From an uncultured Muribaculaceae bacterium (GTDB lineage Bacteria > Bacteroidota > Bacteroidia > Bacteroidales > Muribaculaceae), in the NCBI GenBank assembly GCA_910583525.1, contig CAJTXL010000015.1:11462-75461 (forward strand): a DNA stretch of 64,000 bases. Reading direction: 5' to 3'. Under the pieces are notes generated by a model that was given only the letters and a program-made list of their open reading frames with translations, was not told the origin of the DNA and ran no database searches. The stretch's first letter is position 1. Every line of letters begins with the position of its first letter. The position numbers were made by a program, and so were the translations under genes. Below are positions 33,788 to 41,254 of this stretch, one piece after another.

Positions 33788-35698
33788 TTATTTCACTTCC
33801 TCGAAGTCTACGTCGGTTACGTGGTCATCGGGGTTGCCGCCGTTTTGGGCGCCTCCGAAGCCTTGGGCGCCTTGCTGGCCGGCCTGCTGCTGTGCTTGGG
33901 CCTGAGCATTGAGGATGTCCTGCTGTACGGCGCCGAATGTCGTTTCGATTTCTTTGATGGCGCTGTCGATGGCTGCAAGGTCGGCATTCTTGTGTGCTTC
34001 TTTGAGCTTTGCGACTGCGGCTTCGATGGCCGAACGTTTGTCGGCCGGTATTTTGTCGCCGAACTCGGCGAGCTGTTTTTCTGTCTGGAAGACGATTGCG
34101 TCGGCCTGGTTGAGTTTGTCGGCGCGCTCTTTCTCGCGTGCGTCGGCGTCGGCGTTGGCTGCTGCTTCGTCTTTCATACGTTTGATTTCGGCGTCGGTGA
34201 GGCCGCTCGATGCTTCGATGCGTATGCTCTGTTCTTTGCCGGTAGCTTTATCTTTGGCCGATACGTTGAGTATACCGTTGGCGTCGATTTCAAATGTCAC
34301 TTCAATTTGAGGTATGCCACGGGGTGCCGGAGCGATGCCGTCGAGGTGGAATTTGCCGAGCAGTTTGTCGTCTTTCGCCATAGGACGTTCGCCTTGCAGT
34401 ACGTTGATTTCTACCGAAGGCTGGTTGTCGGCGGCGGTGGAGAATGTCTCGCTCTTACGGGTAGGAATGGTAGTGTTGGCCTCGATGAGTTTTGTCATCA
34501 CACCGCCGAGGGTTTCGATACCTACCGAGAGGGGCACAACGTCGAGAAGAAGAACGTCTTTTACATCGCCTGAGAGGACACCACCCTGGATGGCTGCGCC
34601 TACGGCTACCACTTCGTCGGGGTTGACGCCTTTCGAAGGTGCTTTGCCGAAGAATTTCTCTACAACCTGCTGTATTGCAGGAATACGTGTCGAACCGCCT
34701 ACGAGGATTACTTCATCGATGTCAGAGGCCTTCATGCCTGCATCGCGGAGCGCGTCTTCACAAGGTTTGATGGTGGCTTGGATGAGTTTGTCGGCGAGCT
34801 GTTCGAATTTAGCACGGGTGAGGGTCTTTACAAGGTGCTTGGGTATACCGTTCACCGGCATTATGTAGGGAAGGTTGATTTCGGTTGAAGTGGCGCTCGA
34901 CAGTTCGATTTTGGCTTTCTCTGCGGCTTCTTTGAGGCGCTGTAGAGCCATCGGGTCCTGACGGAGGTCTACGCCTTCGTCTTTGAGGAACTCGTCGGCG
35001 AGCCAGTCGATGATTACGTGGTCGAAGTCGTCGCCGCCGAGGTGTGTGTCGCCGTTGGTCGATTTCACTTCAAATACGCCGTCGCCAAGTTCGAGAATCG
35101 AGATATCGAATGTGCCGCCGCCGAGGTCGAATACGGCGATTTTTTGGTCCTTGTTTGCCTTGTCGAGGCCGTAGGCGAGGGCTGCGGCCGTAGGCTCGTT
35201 CACTATACGGCGTACGTTGAGGCCTGCGATTTCACCGGCTTCTTTGGTTGCCTGACGCTGAGAATCGTTGAAGTATGCCGGAACGGTGATGACGGCGTCG
35301 GTCACGGTCTGTCCGAGATAGTCTTCGGCGGTCTTCTTCATTTTCTGAAGAATCATGGCCGAGATTTCTTGCGGAGTATATTCGCGGCCGTCGATGTCGA
35401 TACGGGGAGTATTGTTGACATTGACAACTTTGTAGGGCACGCGGTCTATTTCGTTCTTTACCTGGTCATAGGTTTCGCCCATGAAGCGTTTGATGGAGTA
35501 GATTGTGCGTTCGGGGTTGGTGATGGCCTGACGTTTTGCCGGGTCGCCGACTTTACGCTCGCCGCCATCAACGAAAGCCACTACCGAGGGGGTGGTGTTG
35601 CGGCCTTCGCTATTGGGTATAACAACAGGGTTGTTGCCTTCGAGAACGGCAACGCATGAGTTGGTTGTTCCTAAGTCTATACCAATGATTTTTGCCAT
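33788..35698 (-). CDS. dnaK: Chaperone DnaK (Hsp70)
   Basis: A 636-aa full-length Hsp70. The nucleotide-binding domain begins MAKIIGIDLGTTNSCVAVLE and contains VPAYFNDSQRQATKEAGEIA, DLGGGTFDISILELGDGVFE and VGGSTRIPAIQ; the substrate-binding domain contains LLLDVVPLSVGIETLGGVMT. The C-terminal tail is Gln/Gly/Ala-rich and ends in VDFEEVK, a variant of the EEVD-like DnaK end. It refolds proteins with DnaJ and GrpE, which are not in the window. It has its own terminator and a sigma-54-like promoter motif upstream (35752-35767). Confidence 0.98.
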   Translation of the reverse strand: MAKIIGIDLGTTNSCVAVLEGNNPVVIPNSEGRNTTPSVVAFVDGGERKVGDPAKRQAITNPERTIYSIKRFMGETYDQVKNEIDRVPYKVVNVNNTPRIDIDGREYTPQEISAMILQKMKKTAEDYLGQTVTDAVITVPAYFNDSQRQATKEAGEIAGLNVRRIVNEPTAAALAYGLDKANKDQKIAVFDLGGGTFDISILELGDGVFEVKSTNGDTHLGGDDFDHVIIDWLADEFLKDEGVDLRQDPMALQRLKEAAEKAKIELSSATSTEINLPYIMPVNGIPKHLVKTLTRAKFEQLADKLIQATIKPCEDALRDAGMKASDIDEVILVGGSTRIPAIQQVVEKFFGKAPSKGVNPDEVVAVGAAIQGGVLSGDVKDVLLLDVVPLSVGIETLGGVMTKLIEANTTIPTRKSETFSTAADNQPSVEINVLQGERPMAKDDKLLGKFHLDGIAPAPRGIPQIEVTFEIDANGILNVSAKDKATGKEQSIRIEASSGLTDAEIKRMKDEAAANADADAREKERADKLNQADAIVFQTEKQLAEFGDKIPADKRSAIEAAVAKLKEAHKNADLAAIDSAIKEIETTFGAVQQDILNAQAQAQQQAGQQGAQGFGGAQNGGNPDDHVTDVDFEEVK

Positions 35699-35751
35699 GG
35701 TGTTCTTGTTTATATTGTTATGTTTTTGTTTTTTCGTTTTGCTAATGTTAA

Positions 35752-35767
35752 AACAAATCGTGTGCCA
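35752..35767 (-). promoter_or_regulatory. Sigma-54-like promoter upstream of dnaK
   Basis: The minus strand reads TGGCACACGATTTGTT. The sigma-54 consensus TGGCACG-N4-TTGCW is matched at the -24 element (TGGCAC) and in spacing, with TTGTT in place of TTGCW. Transcription would begin around 35,740, about 40 bp before the dnaK ATG. No TAnnTTTG element is seen in the 140-bp gap. Confidence 0.5.
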
Positions 35768-35838
35768 AAAAGTTTGTGACTGACAAAGTGGCAGACCGAG
35801 GTGCGTCGCGAACGCATAAACAGGCGTATGGTGCAGGC

Positions 35839-38367
35839 TTATAAGTAATATTCGTTGTCAGGCTGAAGGTTGATGGCTTCGGCGTTTACGGCGGCCGATA
35901 TCTCGCGGCGCGACATCGGATGGAAGCAATGCAGTACGGTCGCAAGCACGGGGTCGGCCTGTTGGCTCAGTCCTACTGCGAGACGGCGTCTGGCACGGGA
36001 AAATGCCACGTAGATTAGCCTGGCATGGTCATCGATGTTGCCGAAACGTGCCGATGCGTCGTACACGATTACGTTGTCGGCCTCTAACCCTTTTGCTTTA
36101 TGGACTGTCATCACTGACAGCCGTTCGCGCACAATACCGTTTGAGAACAAGTCAGACTCATGATAGGTAAGCAAGTCATATAGATGGCGCGACAGCTGGT
36201 CGCGGAAGTGCGGCTCTTCGTCTTCATCTACAATTTGGCCGATTAGGCGCAGCAGATAGTCCATATGGCTTATTTTCGCGGTGGCACCCGTTTCAGCGAA
36301 GAAAGCGTTGGCTTCGGCTATGGCATCGGCGAGGCTTCCGCCGCGAACGTATAGCTGCTGCCGGACTTTTTGGTAGAAGTCGCCGTAATATCTGTCGAAC
36401 CGTTCGGCTGTGCGCACAACATCGCGCATGCTCATGGTGCGGCGTATTTGAGGCAGCTTTTCGTCGGCCATATTACGCAATGCCATAGCCAGCATGGCTG
36501 TGGTCTTGACGTCGTCGGTTGCGTTGTGGGCGTCTCCGACGTCGATATGCAGACGCCCGGCCAAGAAGCCGAGACGGTAGCTTCGAAGCCGGGGTAACAG
36601 TAGCCGGGCCACATCGAGGGTGTCGATTGCCTCTTTTTGCTTTGGATTCGCAATGAAGTCGGGCATTTTAATCGCTGTGCGACGCTTTATGTTTTCGCGT
36701 ATTACAGCCAAATCGAAGCCTATGTTATGGCCTGCGATAATGAAATCGTCACCAAGGTAGCTTATAAATTCGGCGAAGGCTTCGTCCGGCGGCAGTTTTG
36801 TGGCATGGTCGTACGTTTCAATCAGTGGATTGGTGCTGCCGTCAGACAGTACGCCGGGCAATGATTTGTCTGACTCGATAAAAATTTCAAATTCCGAACC
36901 TGCCAATATCTTGCCGTCCTTGATTTTTATAGCCGACAGCTGCACCACATCGTCGTTGAAAATGTCGAGGCCGCTTGTCTCGGTATCTACAACGACTATA
37001 GTGCGCTTTCCGCCCATTGCATCCGAAAAGCGTTCGACCGTTGTCGGGGCTCCCGGGTTGAGCAGGTCTGACACAGATATGGCGTTTTCGCGCAATAGTG
37101 CCACCAAAGCACGGGCTTCGCCAAGAGCGCGTGTAGCCCCGGTCTGGTAGATTAGCCGCGCCCACGGATGCCATTGCATCGGGTTGGCGACTACGGCAAG
37201 GTGCGCCCATACGGTTTTGAACGGCAACTGATGAAAGATGTCCTGTTTGGATATGTGGAAATGTTCTATGCCGAGCTGCGACAGCACGTTCGACAAATCG
37301 TCTGCCTCTCCGTTGGTGCGTGTCAGTATGGCGACGTTTTCATTGGGCTCAGCCGCAAGCCAACGGCGAGCATGCGATGCCGCGAGCAGACGCAGGTTGC
37401 CCGGCGATGCGGTGTAGGTTGTGAGCGGCTCTTCGATTGTAGAGTTTTTTACCGATTTTGGCAGAAATGCAGGGTCTATTCCGAGCCACGACGAGGCTAT
37501 GGTATTGCAGAGGTCTACAAGGTAGCGCGGCGAACGGTAGTTGCGGCTCAGATGCGTTATGTTGTCACGGCACATCTGTTTCACATAGTCGAGGGCACGG
37601 CCTCCGGCTCCGATAAAATTGAATATTGCCTGCTGCTCATCGCCCAAGAACATGCGTGTGCATTCGTCTGGGGCGCATATCCGTTCTATTATGGCCAGCT
37701 GCAGAGGAGTCATGTCCTGCACTTCATCGACCTGGAGCCATCTGTAACCGGCCATTTTCAGATTTTGGGTGTCGGAAGATAGCAGGGTGGTGTAGGTCAG
37801 CAGAAGAATGTCGTCGAAGTCTATAAGCCTGTTTTCTTCTTTGAAGACAGTGTAGGCTTCGATGCGTTGTCTGTCGAGGCCCGACACCGCGCTTTGCGGA
37901 TGCCTTGTTGTCCACTGCGGATGGCCGTTCTCGCTTTGATAGAGAAATGCGGCCTTGGCGAAGAACTCCTTGATGTCGGCCGCTCTGAAAAGGCTCAAGG
38001 ACGAAGCCAAAAACTCATGGCAGTCTTCCTCGTCGAGGACTGATGTATCGGCCGGTATTATTTCGTTTTCAAACAGAAAACGCAGGCAGAAACGATGTAT
38101 GTTGCCGACAAATAGGTCGGCGGCATTGTGCCCCGACAGCCTTTCTATGCGGCTTTTCATTTCGCGTGCCGCACGGTTGGTGAATGTCAGGCACAGCATT
38201 TCAGAAAACGCTATGCCCGACATTGTGTTGGCGTGCAAAATCCGTCGTGCCAGGATATGTGTCTTGCCGCAGCCCGGGCCGGCAAGAACCAGTGTCGAGC
38301 CACGGTCAAGCTCGACCAGGGACTGTTGGCTGAAGTCGTCTATTTCGATGGCATTCTGATTTCGCAT
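35839..38367 (-). CDS. UvrD-type helicase with internal DEDDh exonuclease domain
   Basis: An 842-aa fusion. Residues 1-450 carry SF1A helicase motifs: Walker A LAGPGCGKTH (28-37), CLTFTNRAAREMKSR (motif Ia), WLQVDEVQDMTPLQ (motif II, about 210) and FLGDEQQAIFNFIGA (motif III). A 3'-5' exonuclease of the DnaQ type follows (about 455-640): VVVDTETSGLD, GHNIGFDLAVI and HNATDDVKTTAM supply D, E, D, H and D. Helicase motifs V-VI resume at SVMTVHKAKGLEADNVIVYD (about 757) and IYVAFSRARRRLAVGL. The order suggests the nuclease is inserted within the helicase. It is the last gene of the peptidoglycan operon, 6 bp after murQ; repair of DNA ends is the most likely job. RecBCD/AddA-like and UvrD-like proteins are the nearest families. 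Confidence 0.85.
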   Translation of the reverse strand: MRNQNAIEIDDFSQQSLVELDRGSTLVLAGPGCGKTHILARRILHANTMSGIAFSEMLCLTFTNRAAREMKSRIERLSGHNAADLFVGNIHRFCLRFLFENEIIPADTSVLDEEDCHEFLASSLSLFRAADIKEFFAKAAFLYQSENGHPQWTTRHPQSAVSGLDRQRIEAYTVFKEENRLIDFDDILLLTYTTLLSSDTQNLKMAGYRWLQVDEVQDMTPLQLAIIERICAPDECTRMFLGDEQQAIFNFIGAGGRALDYVKQMCRDNITHLSRNYRSPRYLVDLCNTIASSWLGIDPAFLPKSVKNSTIEEPLTTYTASPGNLRLLAASHARRWLAAEPNENVAILTRTNGEADDLSNVLSQLGIEHFHISKQDIFHQLPFKTVWAHLAVVANPMQWHPWARLIYQTGATRALGEARALVALLRENAISVSDLLNPGAPTTVERFSDAMGGKRTIVVVDTETSGLDIFNDDVVQLSAIKIKDGKILAGSEFEIFIESDKSLPGVLSDGSTNPLIETYDHATKLPPDEAFAEFISYLGDDFIIAGHNIGFDLAVIRENIKRRTAIKMPDFIANPKQKEAIDTLDVARLLLPRLRSYRLGFLAGRLHIDVGDAHNATDDVKTTAMLAMALRNMADEKLPQIRRTMSMRDVVRTAERFDRYYGDFYQKVRQQLYVRGGSLADAIAEANAFFAETGATAKISHMDYLLRLIGQIVDEDEEPHFRDQLSRHLYDLLTYHESDLFSNGIVRERLSVMTVHKAKGLEADNVIVYDASARFGNIDDHARLIYVAFSRARRRLAVGLSQQADPVLATVLHCFHPMSRREISAAVNAEAINLQPDNEYYL

Positions 38368-38373
38368 CTGCGC

Positions 38374-39195
38374 TTATGCCTCGTGTTCGCGATAGGCGTC
38401 TACGGCCTTTTTGACAGAACCGTGCATCAGCAGCAGCCTTTTGGCGTCTTCATACGGCATGCCGAGTTCTTCGACAATCATGCGTGTGCCGCGGTCGACG
38501 AGCTTGGCGTTCGACAGCTGCATGTTCACCATTTTGTTGCCCTTGACGCGCCCCATCTTAATCATGGTGGCGGTGGTAATCATGTTGCATATCATTTTTT
38601 GGCCGGTACCGCTCTTCATGCGCGAGCTGCCCGTTACGTACTCCGGCCCTACAATCATTTCGATTGCGATGTCGGCTGCTTCCGATACGGGAGCGTCGGG
38701 GTTCGATGTTATTGCGGCGGTCAGAATGCCGTGCTTGCGGCACTCGTTCAGCGCTCCGATTACATATGGCGTTGTGCCCGAGGCCGCGATGCCTATCACG
38801 GTGTCTTTTTCGTTTATGCCGAATTGCTCGAGGTCGCGCCAGCCCTGCAAGGTGTCGTCTTCGGCGTTTTCGACAGGGTTGCGCAGAGCCGTGTCGCCTC
38901 CGGCAATCAGACCGATTACCCACGACGGGTCCATGCCGAATGTCGGCGGTATTTCAGAGGCGTCGAGCACGCCGAGACGCCCCGATGTGCCGGCGCCGAT
39001 GTAGAATATGCGGCCGCCCCGTTTCATGCGCGGCACGATTTCGCTTACGAGCTTTTCGACGGCCGGAAGGGCTTTTTCGACGGCAAGAGCCACTTTTTTG
39101 TCTTCGTTGTTGATGTCATGAATGATTTCTCCGACCGATTTCTTTTCGAGGTCGTTGTAGAGCGAGGGTTGCTCGCTGATTTTTACAAAAGCCAT
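38374..39195 (-). CDS. murQ: N-acetylmuramic acid 6-phosphate etherase MurQ
   Basis: The start at 39195 (MAFVKISEQPSLYNDLEKKS) is used; an upstream frame to 39279 runs into murK. The 273-aa SIS-fold enzyme carries FYIGAGTSGRLGVLDASEIP with the catalytic Glu, and the later GIAASGTTPYVIGALNEC. It splits MurNAc-6-phosphate into GlcNAc-6-phosphate and D-lactate, the key step of wall recycling. E. coli MurQ is about 298 aa. It starts 11 bp after the kinase gene, and the helicase gene follows 6 bp later. Confidence 0.95.
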   Translation of the reverse strand: MAFVKISEQPSLYNDLEKKSVGEIIHDINNEDKKVALAVEKALPAVEKLVSEIVPRMKRGGRIFYIGAGTSGRLGVLDASEIPPTFGMDPSWVIGLIAGGDTALRNPVENAEDDTLQGWRDLEQFGINEKDTVIGIAASGTTPYVIGALNECRKHGILTAAITSNPDAPVSEAADIAIEMIVGPEYVTGSSRMKSGTGQKMICNMITTATMIKMGRVKGNKMVNMQLSNAKLVDRGTRMIVEELGMPYEDAKRLLLMHGSVKKAVDAYREHEA

Positions 39196-39206
39196 ATTGT
39201 TATAGA

Positions 39207-40064
39207 TTAATGTGTTGTGCTTGTGTGGAATTTTATAAGTCCTTGCATGGGACTTTTCACGATGTCTCCTACGCGGCATCCTTCAGCCTTGGCGGCTTCT
39301 TCGAGAACCGGTTTGAAGTAGAAGGCAATCGAGCCTATGAAATTTACGGTATGCTTGTCGTAGCCGGGGTAATTCTTGATGTTGCGGCGGAAGAAGGCCC
39401 TGAACGAGCCGAGTACCATGTCGTGTATCTCGGGCACGTCGATGTTCTTGCTCAGGAATGGTGTTACCGAAGCAAGAAAACGGTTGGCCTGCGGTTCTTT
39501 GTACACTCTGCGTATTATTGTCAGCAGGTCAAGGTCGTATTCTTCTAGGAAGCGGCTCGAGACTTCGGCCGGCAGCTGACGTTTGAGTACGTCGCCGATG
39601 AAAAGTTTGCCGAGCACGGCGCCGCTGCCTTCGTCGCCGAGGATGAACCCCAGCGGAGAAACGTTTGCAGCGATTGCTTCGCCGTCGTATAGGCATGAAT
39701 TGGAGCCGGTGCCCATTATGCACGCAATGCCCGGTTCACGTCCGCATAGGGCACGGGCCGCTGCAAGCAGGTCGGTATACACTTCGACAGTCTGCGCCGA
39801 TGGTATGTTTGCCCGGATGGCCCGTGCCACGTTTCCGCACACTTCGGCCGAGATGCAGCCTGCTCCGTAGAAATATACGGCGTTTATGCGGTCTTTGAGT
39901 TTGTCTATTTCGGGCATAAGCTCGTCGGCGATGCGTGTGCGCATCTCTTCTTCTGTGAGCATCACGGCGTTCATGCCCATTGTGAATATTTGCTTTTCGA
40001 CTTTGTCGTCGTTGAGGAAACACCAGTCGATTTTGGTGCTTCCGCAGTCTGCGATTGCTATCAT
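39207..40064 (-). CDS. murK: MurNAc/GlcNAc kinase of the BadF/BcrA ATPase family (MurK-like)
   Basis: A 285-aa ASKHA-fold sugar kinase. Phosphate-binding loops DCGSTKIDWCF (6-16), MGTGSNSCLYDGEA (about 116-129) and FILGDEGSGAVLGKLF (about 139-154) are clear. The Bacteroidales/Tannerella recycling clusters place a MurNAc kinase beside murQ, so MurNAc-6-phosphate formation is the natural role; GlcNAc kinase is the alternative. It overlaps nagX by 4 bp and is followed by murQ. The symbol is given on context. Confidence 0.82.
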   Translation of the reverse strand: MIAIADCGSTKIDWCFLNDDKVEKQIFTMGMNAVMLTEEEMRTRIADELMPEIDKLKDRINAVYFYGAGCISAEVCGNVARAIRANIPSAQTVEVYTDLLAAARALCGREPGIACIMGTGSNSCLYDGEAIAANVSPLGFILGDEGSGAVLGKLFIGDVLKRQLPAEVSSRFLEEYDLDLLTIIRRVYKEPQANRFLASVTPFLSKNIDVPEIHDMVLGSFRAFFRRNIKNYPGYDKHTVNFIGSIAFYFKPVLEEAAKAEGCRVGDIVKSPMQGLIKFHTSTTH

Positions 40065-41248
40065 ATCTTGATGTATATTTTTTTACGGTAAAGTATAAGG
40101 CCGACACCCCAGTTCACGAGTATGAAAGCCAAAGAGAATATCAGTGAGGCAAAAGCTTTGTCGCTGCCACAGATAGGCATTATAAAACCCTTGTATACGA
40201 TGGTCTTGATGGTTGCCATGCCCGATTCGGCTCCGCTCCACGGCAACTGCACCGTGCCTATAATTATGCTGAGCACGGTGGCAAGACAGAACAGGAACAG
40301 CGGATTGATGCCGAACACTTCAAAGAAGCGGCACCATCTTTTATACCCTTTTATGTCGATAATCCAAATCAGCAGGGCGAGGAAGCTCGATGCGAGTCCG
40401 CACGTTGTGAGAACAAATGTCGGCGACCATATTTTTTTGTTGATAGGCATGCCGTAGTCGAGCAGAAAGCCTGCGAAGGTCAATATCGTACCTACGATGA
40501 ACAGCCTGACGATGCGCTTCTCGTTGTCTGTGGTGCCCATGATAAGGCCACCGCATAAAAATCCTATCAGCACATGTGCAACCGACGGGATGGTGCTCAA
40601 CAGGCCCTCTGGGTCGAAATGCAGCTTTACGCCGTCGATGAAATCGGCATACAGATGGTTCGGACCGAAGAGCTTGTTGTCAACAATATAAAGCACGTTG
40701 GTGTCGGAGTAGGCAAAGCCGTTGCCTAAGAGCAACAGCAGCGAATATCCGGCAAGAAGGGCGCCGACAGTCCAGGGCAAGGCCTTGCGCGGAATAAGCA
40801 AAGCCAATGTCGAACCGATGCCATAGCATAGGGCCAGGCGTGGCATTACTCCGAAGAACCTGATACGGTCGAAATTGAACACGGCATCCGAAAATGTCTT
40901 TCCCGACAGCATGCCGCGCATGAACAATCCGAACCATGCAAGAGCCAGACCGATGGCAAATATCACCACCGTGCGCCTTATGATTTTGGCAAAAGATGCC
41001 CAAGTGAATTTAAACTCATATTTCCGAAGCGACATATATGTCGAAACACCCATTATGAACATGAAAAACGGGAATACGAGGTCGGTAGGCGTCAGCCCGT
41101 TCCATTCGGCGTGTCGCAGAGGCATGTAGGCGTCACCCCACGACCCGGGATTGTTTACTAAAATCATTCCGGCGATGGTTATGCCTCGGAGTATGTCGAG
41201 CGACAGCAGTCGGCGTGGTTTCGCTTTATGTTTTGGGTCTTTATCCAT
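40061..41248 (-). CDS. NagX-like integral membrane acyltransferase (DUF5009)
   Basis: A 395-aa membrane protein with about ten hydrophobic segments. The N-terminus SLDILRGITIAGMILVNNPG, then HAEWNGLTPTDLVFPFFMFI, is the conserved NagX / heparan-alpha-glucosaminide N-acetyltransferase signature; GVKLHFDPEGLLSTIPSVAH occurs later. Members are found in GlcNAc and wall-sugar clusters of Bacteroidetes and Xanthomonas. Acetylation or export/import of amino sugars is inferred. It overlaps murK by 4 bp and follows the FAD/Fe-S gene by 6 bp. Confidence 0.85.
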   Translation of the reverse strand: MDKDPKHKAKPRRLLSLDILRGITIAGMILVNNPGSWGDAYMPLRHAEWNGLTPTDLVFPFFMFIMGVSTYMSLRKYEFKFTWASFAKIIRRTVVIFAIGLALAWFGLFMRGMLSGKTFSDAVFNFDRIRFFGVMPRLALCYGIGSTLALLIPRKALPWTVGALLAGYSLLLLLGNGFAYSDTNVLYIVDNKLFGPNHLYADFIDGVKLHFDPEGLLSTIPSVAHVLIGFLCGGLIMGTTDNEKRIVRLFIVGTILTFAGFLLDYGMPINKKIWSPTFVLTTCGLASSFLALLIWIIDIKGYKRWCRFFEVFGINPLFLFCLATVLSIIIGTVQLPWSGAESGMATIKTIVYKGFIMPICGSDKAFASLIFSLAFILVNWGVGLILYRKKIYIKI

Positions 41249-41254
41249 TATGGT

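Noticed and set aside
33821..35659. Long + strand frames opposite dnaK
   Set aside because: Antisense artefacts of a conserved, codon-biased gene.
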